From: Aphrocallistes beatrix
Lineage: Eukaryota; Porifera; Hexactinellida; Sceptrulophora; Aphrocallistidae
Assembly (NCBI GenBank): GCA_963281255.1
Contig: OY725488.1
Span: 8,839,524 to 8,903,523, forward strand
DNA: 64,000 nt
Reading direction: 5' to 3'
Shown: positions 10,076-21,007 of the stretch, piece by piece
Position numbering within the stretch: the stretch's first letter is position 1
How the letters are laid out: each line of letters begins with the position of its first letter
The notes under the pieces: generated by a model
The model's database searches: none
What the model was told of the DNA's origin: nothing
The model's input: the letters and a program-made list of their open reading frames with translations, nothing else
Position numbers and translations under genes: made by a program

Positions 10076-10749
10076 TATCATCGTCGATCGCATCAAAATT
10101 CTTAGAATGTATCTTTCGTTAATTAATAATCACAATAAAATCAAATAGATTGACAATTTAATCTATCTCAAAACAACTGAGAAATCTACGAAGTGAACAT
10201 TTACATCGAATTACCCTAAATGAAACAGGAACACTATTGGAAGAAGAATAATAAGCTTCCTCAGCTGTCGACTAAGCGAAAAAACGCCGTTAATTCCAGA
10301 TAGATTGTAGCAACTTGACACAAACCATAGGGATTCAAAAACAGATAATTCTTATCGTGTCGACCTCTAACTTACAGGCAACACAACGATCCCAAAAAAT
10401 GTACAATAAATTCAGTGATTTATGATGGGCGAAAATAAATCAGAGAAAAAATCTGTTTCTTAGATTTGGATACTTTCAAGATTTCAAGATACAAAGGTAT
10501 AATTCTAGCACAGTACGACACATTAAAACTAAAAATAATTACTTGAAACATTAAAATATATACTCATTATCAAAGTGTAGCATAATATCACAGGAAGGAT
10601 CAAGGCTGGTTCACCGTTCTCGATTGTCAGTGTAGAACTAAATTATTGCTGATTAAACGTAAGAATACTTAGAATAATCAAACACAGATCACAAAAATGA
10701 ATTGACACAGCTCCGGCGGTGTAGACACGCCAGGGCGTAGAGGGTTTTA
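10076..10749. other. AT-rich region downstream of MYO18, no gene seen
   Basis: No reading frame or clear repeat. It probably includes the MYO18 3'UTR. A short stretch near 10700-10740 is GC-richer. Confidence 0.4.
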
Positions 10750-13700
10750 CTAAAGATAGTTGATTTTCTCTTTCTCCTTAATCGATTTGAATTGCCCGTC
10801 CCCGAACCCGCTTTCTTGTTGGAAAGTCCTATTTTTCCTCCGTTCCCGCTTCGCTTGCAGTTTGTCTCTCACTTCCGAGTTAATGGCCGGCTTAGCCTTG
10901 GCTGTCGTGTCTGTCGTGTCGGACTTGGGGACGCGAGGAGAGCTGGAAGAAGAGTCGTCAGAGCGATCCGTGCGGCCCATGGACACGATCGAGGAGATGC
11001 TCTCCCTGTCCCCGAACTGCAGATCTGACTTGTTCCGCGTGGGAAGGCTGGAGAAGCTGCCAGGGGCCCTCTCCAGGGTCGAGCGGACCCGAGAACCGGC
11101 CGCGCTTGAGGGGCGGTTGACAGTCCGATTTACCCCCAGCTCATCCGGCGTGTCGAAGTTGGGACTGGGGTGGGGGTGGTAGGCCCGACTGCTGTTAGTT
11201 CGCGGGGGGTCCTCGAACATGGACTCGTAGGGGGACTTCTTGACCTTGCTGCTGCGCGAGGGGTGGAAGTCTAGGTTGGGGGAGTGCTTGGAGAGGAGCG
11301 AGTTGGGTCCGCTCTTGTACTCGTCCTCGTGCAGCATATGGTTGCGGAGGGAAGAGGCGGAGAGCTTACGAGCGGTGGACTCGAGGTTCACATCCAAGTC
11401 AAACCGGGAACTGTTCCTGCTGTGAGAGCTCCGGACTGAGTGGCTGTCGTCTCCGTCGACCGTGTCTGAAGCGGCGTGTCTGTGGTTGGAGTAGTGCGGC
11501 AGGTCTAAATCAGTGTCCATGGTGTGAGAGGCGGGCACGTTGCTCTTGATGGAGTAGGAGAAGTGTCTCGGGATTTGAGGAGAGTCCTCGAAGGAGGTGG
11601 AGAGGTCCTCATCGATGAGCTCATCGTCTAGACTGTCGAAGTCCGCATCCATGGTCTTCTTCAACTTGTCAGAGCGGGTCTGGAGGGAGCGCAGCTGGTC
11701 GATCTTCTCCTCCAGGTCCTGCTCCTTCTCGCTCACGGCTCTCTCCGCCTCTCTCTTCTTCTTCAGCGCCAGTTCTTCCCGCTCCTCCGCCTCGGCCAGA
11801 GCGGAGCGGAGCTTCTTGACTTCTCCCTGCAGCCGCTTGCTCTGGTCGTGCTCCTTCAGCTGCTCCAGCTCGCCCTGCAGCTTCTCCAGCTGGGTCTGCA
11901 GCCGATGGTTCGTCTTCTCCAGCCGCTTCTTCTGGTTGGACTCCTGCTCGCAGCGCAGCTCGGCCTCTCTCAGCTTGCCCTCGCTCGCGGGGTTACTCGT
12001 CTTGGGCCTGGACTCGGAGACTTTCTTGACCTGCTGCTCCAGGTCGTAGATCTTGTTCTCCAGGCGCTTCTTCTCCTCTTCCAGGGAGGAAATGCTCTCT
12101 GTCTGTTGCTCCACCTCGATCTGCGCAATTCTCAGCTGCTGACTCGCGTTGTTGTGCTTCTTCCGTTCCTCCTTGAAGTCATCGTCCAGCTCCTCCAGCT
12201 GAGTGTCCAGATCGTCTTTGCCGCGGGACAGCTCGGCCACTTGTTTCTGCAGGTCCAGGACGCTGATCTGCATCTCCTCGCCGCTCTCCTTCGCCTCGTC
12301 CACCTCCTGGTTCAGCTTGCGCAGCTTCCGCGTGAGAGTCTGCACCTGAGCCTGCCCCTCTTCGTACTGACTCACGGTGTTCTTGTACACGCTCTTCGTC
12401 TTCTGGGACTTGTCCCGCTCGTTCTTCAGCTCGGACTGAGAGTCGTCCAGCAGCGCTTTCGTCAGGATCAGCTTCTTGCGGAGTTTCTGCATCGCCACCG
12501 AGTCGAAGGAAGGCTCGGATCTCAGCTGCTGCAGCTCTATCTCCATGTCCCGCTTACTTCTCAGCAGCGCACTCTTGTCCTCTCTCTCCTCCTCGATCTG
12601 CTGCTCTAGGTTCTTCACTTTCTTGTTGTAGGAGGCGCGGGTCTTCTCTATCTCCTCCTCCAGCACCTCCGTGTCTCTGAGGTTCTGTCGCCGCATGTTC
12701 TGGATCTCCAGCTCGAACCGCTGCTTCTCCTGCTCCAGGCGCTCGGCCTGCAGACTCAGCTCGTCCCGCTCCTCCTCCAGGTCGGCCAGCTGGGCGTCCA
12801 GCGTGTTCTTCTGCCGGCGCAGTTCGGACAGCTCGTGCTGCTCGTGGGAGGCGCTGGCGCTGCTGGTCAGGAGGATGTCCTCGTTGGCCTTCTTCAGCTT
12901 GTTGCACTGCTCCTGCAGACCTCCGTAGTCAGACCGCAGGCGCTCCACCTCTACCTCCAGCGCAAGTTTCTCCCGCATCGTCTTCTCCCGGCCCTGCTTC
13001 TCACTGCCCGCAGCCTCCCGCGCCGCGCTCAGCTCGATCTCGTGCTTGCGCTGCTTCTTGTCCAGCTCCGAGAACTTGGAGACCTGCTCCTCCCCGTGGA
13101 TGCGAGAGTCCGTGAGCTCAGAGTTCACCTTGTTGAACCGCCGTCGCAGGTGGTCCAGGCCGCCGCTGAAGTCCTCCTTCTCCTTCTCCACGGAGCGCAG
13201 CTGGGACTCCAGCGTCTTCTTGCGCATGCTGCTCTCCTCCAGTTCGATCTTCAGCTGAGACACGGTCTGCTTCAGACTCTGCACCTCCTCCAGGCTGGCG
13301 GGGCTCGCGTGGCTGGGGGAACTCAGGTCCCCGGCGCCAGACCTCACCGCCAGCTTGGCGTTCTCGTCCTTCAGGGACTCCGTGTCTGCTGTAGCAGTCT
13401 GCAGACTCCGCTGCAGACTGAACACCTTCTCCAGGAGCTCGCGGTTGGCCAGCTGCTCGGCGGAGAACAGCCCCTGCAGGTCCGTGGCCGTGGCTCGCTC
13501 TGACGTCAGATCCTGGGTGAGGGACATGATCCTCTCCTCCAACACGTCCTCGTTCTCCCTTCGTGTGGTCAGCTCCCCGTCTGCCTGCTCCAGCTTCTGT
13601 GTCAGCGATTCCAGCTTCTCTCTCAGCTTCAGATTCTCGTCCTCCGTCTTCTTCATCTCGAGCATCGGCTTCATCTCGTTCATCAGGTCCCACCACCTGG

Positions 13701-16700
13701 AGCCCTTCAGGCTGAAGAACACTTTCACATTCCTTTGGACGCACTTGACCGCTAGCTCCTGGAGCTTGAGCTCTCTGAAGTGGATCCGCATCAGGTGTCC
13801 CCGACACTGGGCCTGCAGGGAGATGAGCGTTGAGCTGTTCCGCTCCTCTAGGATGGAGTTGATCTGGTGGAGAGTCCCCACACGGAAGAATATCTTCGAC
13901 TGCCCCAGTTTGAACTTCGACTTGTTCAGCTCTAAGTACTTCTCCAAGAGTTCCCCCGCGTGCTCCTTCTGAGAGGAGATCTGCAGCCGCTCCCGTCCCT
14001 GCTCCAGGATGGCGAACCTCCGCAGGAACTCGGAGTAGTGCATCATCTCGGGGTAGCCCTGCTTGAAGATGCGGGTGGCCTTCAGGAGTTCGCCCGCCTT
14101 GAACTGCTTCCGCACGAAAGGAATGTCGAAGTCGTCCAATGGGACCACCTGCTCGCTGGAGTTGGATCCGAGGGGCAGCTTCTCGGGGGGGTGCGGCACG
14201 ATGCAGCGGATGAAGAACTGGTTGGACTTGCGGATCTCGTCCATGATGAAGTCGAGGTAGAACTTGGTGAGGAGCGGGACTGAGCTCTTCTTGGCGGTGG
14301 ACGGGAGTCCCGAGATTACCTGACTCTTCCGGCGGGCGTTGTACCTCTTCGCGAGGGGTCCGTCCTGGGAGCTGAGGTTGAGGGAGGCGGCCGCGATCCC
14401 CTTGCCCTGGAAGACCGCCGCGATGGCCGGCCTCTTGGAGGAGGACAGGATGGACGGGACGGATCGGATGGAGAGGTTCTCCCGCACCCTCTCCAGCCAG
14501 TTGGACACGGTGTAGGTCACGGGGTAGCTGTTCTGGAAGTGGGAGATGAGGAACTTGCTGTCCCCCTGGACCACCAGGGCGGGCGCAGAGCGGGAGTGCG
14601 TCTGAGAGATGGCGCTGAAGTTGGCCTTGATCCGGTCCACCAGCATCTGGTCCGAGGAGCCGGGGAAGGAGGACTCCTCGTCCAGGATCCAGAACAGCCC
14701 CTTGCTGTCCAGCGCCTCGCTCCGGGGGTAGTCCGTGGAGTACTTGGGGTGGGAGGAGTTCTTGTCGATGGCGTCGATGATGCGGAGCGGACTCATGGGG
14801 GTCTCGGAGAAGGCCCAGTTGATCTCCTCCTCCATGTACCTGTCCAGCTCCAGCGTGAAGGAGTACTCGAAGAAGAGCATCTGCAGGCGCTCCTGAGTGT
14901 AGTTGTGGCAGAGGTCGTCGAATGAGGAAGTCTCGTAGGCGTCGCTGTAGTTCTGGAAGCCGGGGGTGTCCAGGAGGTTGATGGAGGACACGTTCGCTTT
15001 GTTGTGCGAGCTCTCCCCCTTCAGCGCCCGGTTGATGAGGAGCACCATCGCGTGGAAGGCGTGCTCGTACAGACCGATCATGAACCACTTCAGCGCGGCC
15101 TGGGCGCGGGCGGAGGGGACCGTGGCGCTGGAGGAGGAGCCGCTGGAGCTGATGGAGGCGGAGGGGGAGTTGAGGCCGGAGCTGCCCGAGTAGCTGGAGC
15201 GGGAGGAGTTCATGTGGTAGAAGAGCTCCTGCTGGAGGCTGTCCTGGTTCGTGCCCAGAGCCGTTGCGGCGTTCTGCGCTGCGACCGGATTGTTGAACTT
15301 GCCGGTCCCCTTCTGCGTCACGGTGGAGCCGGCATGTCCCAGATGGTACACGGCGGCCAGGAGGCTCCAAATGCCGCGCGCCTCTTCCGCAGAGATGCCG
15401 AGCAGCTGGAGCGAGTGCTGGATGAGCGTCCACAGGAAGTTGTGCTCGGCGGAGTCCAGGTTCATGTCGCTGAAGTTGAGGTGCGGCTTGTCGGGCGCGT
15501 AGTTCTGGTTGAGGAGCAGGTCCGCACTGAGCTGCTCCTCCGCTGAGAAGTACAGCTGGTAGAAGATGTTGTAGTTCTGCTCCCCGGCCGGGGGGTCCAC
15601 CACTCTGTTCCTCTCCAGCAGGTAGGGGGTGACAACGGCGGACACAAGGCGCCCGAGAGAGTCGAACTGGAGAGAGGTGAAGTTGGTGAAGCGAGTCGCC
15701 TGTCCGTTGAGACGGGTGGAGGCGCTGCCCATGGAGAGCAGCAACACCTCCGCCGCGAGAAACTTCTCGCTCGTGAGTTCGCTCTGCGGGTAGGCCGCCA
15801 CGGTGCTGAGGTAGCTGAAGAGGTAGCGCGCGTTGTACGTCTTTCCGGAGCCAGAGGTCCCCTGCATGATGAGGGTCTGGTCCTGCCGGGAGAACCGCAT
15901 CTCGTTGTAGGCGGTCTGCGCGACGGCGTAGATGTGCGGCGGCATGTCGTCCTTCTGACAGCCGCGGAACATCTCGATCACGCGCTCGCTGTAGCACTTG
16001 AGCTCGCGGATCGGGTTCAGGACGATGAGGTGGCGGCCGGCGTACGTGTGCACGAGCGAGTTGGTGTAGCGCGTGCGCAGCACGTGCAGACAGTTGGTCT
16101 CGTTGAGGTAGGTCAGCTCGGCCAGGTTCTCGATCCCGTGGACGAGGTTCTGCGCGGGTTCCACGTCGTCCTGGTCCACACTGAGCACCTGCCCCGTCTC
16201 CGTGACCTTGACCCGGTACCCGTCCACCAGACAGGAGCTGCTGTGCTTGAGGTCGCTGTAGCGGCCCAAGCCGGCCAGACTGGTGCTGGACCCGGAGCTG
16301 GCGTCGTCCACCGGAATCACGCCGCAGTAGCCGGCCTTGTGCATGAGCCAGTGGAGCCCCGGCGTGTCGGCCGGCTCCGTGATTTTGTTCCGCATCCGCA
16401 TGGCGGTCCTCTTCTGCATGCGTCCGATGAAGTTAGAGTGGACTGTCCTCTGGTGGAAGCTCTTGCGCCGGTGGGGAGCGCCGGAAGAGGCCTTCCTCGT
16501 CCTGCCGGCCCCCGAGACCAGCGCGCCCCTGATGGCCAGCTCGTACAGCTCCGGCGGGGCGACCACCTGCAGCTCCACCAGGTCGCCGCACTTGCGGATG
16601 ATGTCCACCACTTCGTCGTGCGAGTACTGCTCCACGTTGAGTCCGTTCACCTCCACCAGGCGGTCCCCGGACAGGAGTCCGTTCTGGGTGGTGCTGGTGT

Positions 16701-17289
16701 TGCGCGGCTCTAGGATGTGCAGCGGGATTTCGTCCGGGTCGCACCGGTTCATTGAGAAGCCGAAGTCGCCGGTCGAGCTCTTGAACAGAGTCACAGAGCG
16801 GGGCGGGACTTCCTGGATGGGCCCCACCTGCTCCGGCTCCACGTGCACGTCCCTCGAGTGCAGATCCAGCTCCAGACGGGACGCGGAGTTTCGGCCCGGG
16901 GTCCGGGGACTCGAGTTGAAGTTTAGGATGATGTCGTGCAGGGAGCTGGTCTGGTGGGAGGTGGGCGTGAGGGAGACGGGCCTCTCGTACTGGGGGACTG
17001 GGATGGGGTCGTGGGATAGGGAGTTTCTGGGATTGTCTCGGTATTGTGTAGGGAAAAAATCGCTGGTACGGTGATGATCTGCAGAGAAAGGAGGCGGGGA
17101 ATTGGCTATAGCCGGAATTGAGGGAATGTCAGAGTTTTGGATATTTGTGGTTGCTATGTTCGAGGGTCCAGGTTGGTAGCGGAAAGTGGGAGGGGATATC
17201 TCGAGTTTTCGATCAGTGGGTGCCTTCTTGGAACTAAACAAGCCTTTGATCCGACTCTCCTTGCGTGTAACATTGTTTTTTGTCGTCAT
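10750..17289 (-). CDS. MYO18A: unconventional myosin-XVIII (MYO18A-like)
   Basis: A 2179-residue protein in one uninterrupted frame. Order: basic N-terminus (KESRIKGLFSSKK), PDZ domain (about 165-250, with GDFGFSMNR and GDRLVEVNGLNVE), myosin motor (about 385-1140), one IQ-like motif (about 1155-1167), long coiled coil (about 1205-1880) and a Ser-rich disordered tail. An N-terminal PDZ fused to a motor is diagnostic of class XVIII. The P-loop reads GTSGSGKT (about 475), the switch-1 region NGQATRF replaces the canonical NxNSSRF, and switch-2 reads LDTPGFQ instead of DIxGFE. These departures match vertebrate MYO18A, which is known as a non-processive actin-tethering myosin with little or no ATPase that co-assembles with nonmuscle myosin 2 and links GOLPH3 to actin at the Golgi. 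No introns and strong GC3 bias. MYO18A versus MYO18B cannot be told apart at this depth. Confidence 0.95.
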   Translation of the reverse strand: MTTKNNVTRKESRIKGLFSSKKAPTDRKLEISPPTFRYQPGPSNIATTNIQNSDIPSIPAIANSPPPFSADHHRTSDFFPTQYRDNPRNSLSHDPIPVPQYERPVSLTPTSHQTSSLHDIILNFNSSPRTPGRNSASRLELDLHSRDVHVEPEQVGPIQEVPPRSVTLFKSSTGDFGFSMNRCDPDEIPLHILEPRNTSTTQNGLLSGDRLVEVNGLNVEQYSHDEVVDIIRKCGDLVELQVVAPPELYELAIRGALVSGAGRTRKASSGAPHRRKSFHQRTVHSNFIGRMQKRTAMRMRNKITEPADTPGLHWLMHKAGYCGVIPVDDASSGSSTSLAGLGRYSDLKHSSSCLVDGYRVKVTETGQVLSVDQDDVEPAQNLVHGIENLAELTYLNETNCLHVLRTRYTNSLVHTYAGRHLIVLNPIRELKCYSERVIEMFRGCQKDDMPPHIYAVAQTAYNEMRFSRQDQTLIMQGTSGSGKTYNARYLFSYLSTVAAYPQSELTSEKFLAAEVLLLSMGSASTRLNGQATRFTNFTSLQFDSLGRLVSAVVTPYLLERNRVVDPPAGEQNYNIFYQLYFSAEEQLSADLLLNQNYAPDKPHLNFSDMNLDSAEHNFLWTLIQHSLQLLGISAEEARGIWSLLAAVYHLGHAGSTVTQKGTGKFNNPVAAQNAATALGTNQDSLQQELFYHMNSSRSSYSGSSGLNSPSASISSSGSSSSATVPSARAQAALKWFMIGLYEHAFHAMVLLINRALKGESSHNKANVSSINLLDTPGFQNYSDAYETSSFDDLCHNYTQERLQMLFFEYSFTLELDRYMEEEINWAFSETPMSPLRIIDAIDKNSSHPKYSTDYPRSEALDSKGLFWILDEESSFPGSSDQMLVDRIKANFSAISQTHSRSAPALVVQGDSKFLISHFQNSYPVTYTVSNWLERVRENLSIRSVPSILSSSKRPAIAAVFQGKGIAAASLNLSSQDGPLAKRYNARRKSQVISGLPSTAKKSSVPLLTKFYLDFIMDEIRKSNQFFIRCIVPHPPEKLPLGSNSSEQVVPLDDFDIPFVRKQFKAGELLKATRIFKQGYPEMMHYSEFLRRFAILEQGRERLQISSQKEHAGELLEKYLELNKSKFKLGQSKIFFRVGTLHQINSILEERNSSTLISLQAQCRGHLMRIHFRELKLQELAVKCVQRNVKVFFSLKGSRWWDLMNEMKPMLEMKKTEDENLKLREKLESLTQKLEQADGELTTRRENEDVLEERIMSLTQDLTSERATATDLQGLFSAEQLANRELLEKVFSLQRSLQTATADTESLKDENAKLAVRSGAGDLSSPSHASPASLEEVQSLKQTVSQLKIELEESSMRKKTLESQLRSVEKEKEDFSGGLDHLRRRFNKVNSELTDSRIHGEEQVSKFSELDKKQRKHEIELSAAREAAGSEKQGREKTMREKLALEVEVERLRSDYGGLQEQCNKLKKANEDILLTSSASASHEQHELSELRRQKNTLDAQLADLEEERDELSLQAERLEQEKQRFELEIQNMRRQNLRDTEVLEEEIEKTRASYNKKVKNLEQQIEEEREDKSALLRSKRDMEIELQQLRSEPSFDSVAMQKLRKKLILTKALLDDSQSELKNERDKSQKTKSVYKNTVSQYEEGQAQVQTLTRKLRKLNQEVDEAKESGEEMQISVLDLQKQVAELSRGKDDLDTQLEELDDDFKEERKKHNNASQQLRIAQIEVEQQTESISSLEEEKKRLENKIYDLEQQVKKVSESRPKTSNPASEGKLREAELRCEQESNQKKRLEKTNHRLQTQLEKLQGELEQLKEHDQSKRLQGEVKKLRSALAEAEEREELALKKKREAERAVSEKEQDLEEKIDQLRSLQTRSDKLKKTMDADFDSLDDELIDEDLSTSFEDSPQIPRHFSYSIKSNVPASHTMDTDLDLPHYSNHRHAASDTVDGDDSHSVRSSHSRNSSRFDLDVNLESTARKLSASSLRNHMLHEDEYKSGPNSLLSKHSPNLDFHPSRSSKVKKSPYESMFEDPPRTNSSRAYHPHPSPNFDTPDELGVNRTVNRPSSAAGSRVRSTLERAPGSFSSLPTRNKSDLQFGDRESISSIVSMGRTDRSDDSSSSSPRVPKSDTTDTTAKAKPAINSEVRDKLQAKRERRKNRTFQQESGFGDGQFKSIKEKEKINYL

Positions 17290-18096
17290 CAGAATCTGGA
17301 ATTATAGATTATAACATTCTAAATAACAAGTTAATAATTAATGTTATCTCTTTTATAAGATTGTTTTGGAGCTAATCTCTCTAATAAGTCTAGTCGAAAG
17401 AGCAAATACAGAATCGGACTAGGTTCAGACTGATCGAGGAATACCTTTATAACTCCAATATATATATATATATGTCGAGATATTTCTGAAAGAATGGCGA
17501 AAAATCAAGCAGATCGGCTGGTAAGCATATTATTTCCGTTTGGTGGAACCAGAGATATATGCGAAATTCGTAACACGCTGAAAGGGATAATTTAGGATTA
17601 GATCATAGCGATTGCAATGATATCATGCGAAGGCATTGGTTATTTAAAGAACTATAATGCCTACAAGAGATGCAGGTTTGAGAATGCGACCACTCAGTTG
17701 AAAGCAGAATGGATGAGATAAATCACAAGCAGCTCGGAATTTCGATTAAAAAGCAGATTGATCAATGACTGAGTAGATATACATCTGGCCGCCTGCTGAA
17801 TAAGAGATAGCAAATCCAATTCAATTCAGTCGTGTAGACATTTATTGAAATTAGAAATAAATCAGCCAATTTCTTATTCCAATCAAATCCTTTGTTCTAT
17901 AATTGGTAGAGACAGGCGATTCGGGAAAGTATCTAGCTATATTATAATTTCTATAGAGGAGTCTCTCTTGCATATCCTATGCTTTCAATACTCCAATCAT
18001 GAACTAATAACTTATTTTAATACGATAAAAGGGGAATTATAAGAAGGAAGGGAATCATTTTTTCCACTAAATTCCACCAAATTTCCAAATAGAATA
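17290..18096. other. MYO18 upstream region, no gene seen
   Basis: AT-rich sequence with a short (TA)n tract near 17459-17472. It should contain the MYO18 promoter and 5'UTR. TTCCAG lies 6 nt before the MYO18 ATG and could be an acceptor. Confidence 0.4.
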
Positions 18097-18571
18097 CACT
18101 GCCTGAACAAAAGTATTCGTACACCCCATAATTTCCCATACAAATAGTTATTCTGATGTATTTAGCGAGTCAAGGTATTTAATTGGTAAGAGATACGCTT
18201 AATTTAACTTCAAATTCGAATTCTCCATATTCGAATGACTCACTTTTTAATCTTTCAACTTGTTTACACTCCCACAAGGTTAAAAACTTTCAGACTGTGC
18301 CACCTCATACCACCAATGCCATCATATACAATGGTGATCACTCGCGACATGTGGCATAGGAAAGCAAATGCTGAAAATACTTAATCTTGAAGAAGAGTAA
18401 TTAAGTTGAAAACTTATAAAGTGGGTAATTTGAATGTGGAGAATTCGAATTTGTAGTTAAATTAAGCGTATCTCTCACAAATTAAATATTCTTGAAACGC
18501 TAAATACATCAGTATTATAACTATCTGTATGGGGAATTATGGGGTGTACGAATACTTTTGTTCAGGCAGTG
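18097..18571. mobile_element. Tc1/mariner-type MITE, 475 bp
   Basis: Termini CACTGCCTGAACAAAAGTAT and the inverse ATACTTTTGTTCAGGCAGTG, flanked by TA on both sides. Arms of more than 100 bp remain alignable (for example AGAGATACGCTTAATTTAAC against its inverse). The 'gaacaaaagtattcg' wording is common in Tc1-like ends. No transposase remains. The elements at 57976 and 54671 are relatives. Confidence 0.8.
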
Positions 18572-19389
18572 TAAAAAAACCCCGAATTATTCAAATATAA
18601 ATCTAAAATTTACAAAAAAGTATTCATTTTAAAAAAATAAGCAATCTAAATATCTATATACCGTATTTAGCGCATTCTAAACTGCTTTTGACTAAAAGTT
18701 TGCTTTCATCTCTGAGATATTATTTTCCGTTTTTTCTCTACAAATTTTAATAATCCAATAAATATGAATTAGTCAACTTAAGAATGATTTAACTTGACCA
18801 AGGAAACAGGTGAACAGGAAAGCACCTACTTTGAAGATCAACTGGGAGTTCTAACCACCACCCCTTTTAAGTAGATTTATACTGCAGAATTGAGTTCTTA
18901 GAATAGTATGTACTTCACCACAATGGATTACGTAATATCTTTACCAAAACAGATAAGTCTTTACAGTTGTAGTTTATAGTTCACTCACCGACACTTTGAA
19001 ATGGCTAGCTACTTTCATGTTTCGAAAAGAAATAAGTATTTCTCTTTTTGGTATGCTACACCTGCTTTAAAATAATACAATAGAGCCGTCATTTGTTGTA
19101 TAAATTAATGTGAAAACTTTTCCGCCTATTCAACATAATCTTCCCCATAAACATACTGTGAGTGGTAACTACTCATCCACATGAACATTGAATTCTACAA
19201 GATATTCTCTACTAAGTGCTATGATTGATTGCATTCATTATAACATTGTTGCGAGACTGAGAGGAAAACTACTGAATGCAATGATTACCGCGCTGTGAAG
19301 CATAATCTACTCTCATAACCAAGTCGGATATAACTGAATATCCATTATATATAAATCTTATATAGTTCGAAGTTCGAAGATTGAAGATC
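18572..19389. other. AT-rich spacer, no gene seen
   Basis: No convincing reading frame, RNA gene or repeat was found in this stretch. Confidence 0.4.
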
Positions 19390-19862
19390 TAGGCGAAAAA
19401 TTTGTGATTGAAATTCATTGGTTCATGTGAGAACCAATCAATTATCAGACTTTTATAATGCGAATTACACGATTCTATTTCATATAAATGATTGAATACT
19501 GCTATTTTGAGTCTATAATTTGATTGTTAAAAGTTATTTTATGATCGAATTGATTGATTATTCAAGTATAATAATCTTTAGTAATGTGAACTTTGTGGAT
19601 TCAAACTGACCTTACATTCAGGATTAGTTGACTTAATACGAAGTAAATTCTATTTACTTAAGTATCACGAACCTAAATTCTCTGCGCTACAGTTCTGATT
19701 TCATTAAAGTAAGTGCAGACAAATGGCAATTCAGCATACTTAGTAGAGAACAAGAAAGCGACGTATTGTTTCTCTAATATCCCCAAGCGCCCACTGGGTA
19801 ACTCTTCGGACACGCAGTGTCTGCAAGCCGCGCAGCGCAAGCAAGCGAAGCGCGCGCTTGTT
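19390..19862 (+). mobile_element. Helitron-like repeat with GC hairpin end
   Basis: Shares its middle (TCAAGTATAATAATCTTTAG to TCCCCAAGCGCCCACTGG) with 9775-10070 and, inverted, with 24740-25010. It ends in the GC block CGCAGCGCAAGCAAGCGAAGCGCGCGCTTGT. The inner CGGACACGCAGTGTCTG hairpin is partly degenerate compared with other copies. Confidence 0.5.
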
Positions 19863-20166
19863 TATTTATAAAACGAAATGCTTTATGTGCTGCAGTTTGC
19901 TGTAGAATATTAGCAAATCACTTAGGGTAAATGAATCGATTTGGTATCGGTATCGATTAAAATCGATACCTCGATTGATGATATTGACTGTATCTCATTG
20001 AAAAGCAACCAAACACTCATCCCATATTCGTGGTCAAATGGATTTTGAATACCGTACCCCTACTTTGACAATCGGTCTGGCGGAGATTTCGCCGCTTCGA
20101 TTTAATTGTAATTTTTCATACATTTTGATGAGACATGTATATTTACTGCTAACAAAGACTTTGAAT

Positions 20167-20754
20167 TCATTTCTTCTTTATTTCAGGGAATAATTGATCA
20201 TGTGGTTCTGGGGGCTCGTACCCCTCGATAGGCGGGAATTCAGGGATGGGTGCGATCTCTATGGGCAGCTGGAGCTCTTCCTTCAGCGCTTGATAATAGT
20301 GAAAAGGAGACTCCTTCTTCAGCTCGATCATAGCTCTTATCCTGCTGTTCTTAAGGGCAGTCAGCTCCCGGTACATCTTGGCGGCCTGTTTGTGTTTGAG
20401 GGTGGACCACTCCTTGAGCAGCACGGCCTGTCTATCCAGTTCTTCCTGCGTGTACTCAGTGGGAGGCCGCTTTCTCTCAGGGTTCAGAGCTTCAGGGTCC
20501 AAAGCGTCACCTTTAAATGCAATCTGCATACAGTGCACCTTCTTAGCCTCGTCCTGAAGCACCTGTTGCTGCTCTGATTTTCTATCGCGCTTTTGTGATC
20601 TCGAATGCTTTTGCTTGTCAACCTTCTCCTTGGGACGTGCCATGCTTTTGGGCTTCGGAGAGGACATGAATCTGAGCTGTAGCAGAGGGTACGCCAGGGG
20701 GACAATGCCGTGAGGACTCCTCCTCAGCATCTGTAGAATGGACACAGCAGACAT
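20167..20754 (-). CDS. MRPL40: mitochondrial ribosomal protein mL40
   Basis: A 195-residue protein. The N-terminus (about 1-40) is basic, hydrophobic and lacks acidic residues, fitting a mitochondrial presequence. A Lys/Arg-rich stretch follows. The core RPPTEYTQEELDRQAVLLKEWS, then ALKNSRIRAMIELKKESP and a Pro-rich C-terminal IPEFPPIEGYEPPE align with the mL40 family as I know it from human MRPL40. It is a component of the mitochondrial large ribosomal subunit, near the central protuberance. Length is about that of the human protein (206). It lies 253 bp downstream of the CDC27 stop on the same strand. A TATA-like box sits about 30-40 bp before the ATG. Confidence 0.85.
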   Translation of the reverse strand: MSAVSILQMLRRSPHGIVPLAYPLLQLRFMSSPKPKSMARPKEKVDKQKHSRSQKRDRKSEQQQVLQDEAKKVHCMQIAFKGDALDPEALNPERKRPPTEYTQEELDRQAVLLKEWSTLKHKQAAKMYRELTALKNSRIRAMIELKKESPFHYYQALKEELQLPIEIAPIPEFPPIEGYEPPEPHDQLFPEIKKK

Positions 20755-20782
20755 TGATGCTAGAGTTATGGCGCGTATTAGA

Positions 20783-20795
20783 CTTTATATAAATA
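20783..20795 (-). promoter_or_regulatory. TATA-like box upstream of MRPL40
   Basis: Reads TATTTATATAAAG on the minus strand, 29-41 bp before the MRPL40 ATG. If used, the 5'UTR would be only a few bases long, so it may be coincidental AT-rich sequence. Confidence 0.3.
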
Positions 20796-21007
20796 GACAA
20801 CAAGAGATGGCTAAAATACTATTTTAGGTGAACAATGATGTGTTCAACTTCAAAACATTAGAAAAACAGACCCATTTAACCTATTAGGTTACTAATATCC
20901 TAATTGAATAGGACATGGACAGTGCTAACAAGATTCTATTATCGAATTGCACAGACACAGACACAATGCTCCACCTCACACACCGTACTGATGGCAGCAG
21001 AGGTGGA

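Noticed and set aside
13118..15997. A 959-codon open frame on the minus strand inside MYO18
   Set aside because: It is the same strand in another frame of the motor and coiled-coil coding region. Its Arg/Pro/Gly/His-rich composition is what a GC-ending codon bias produces, and it has no recognisable domain.
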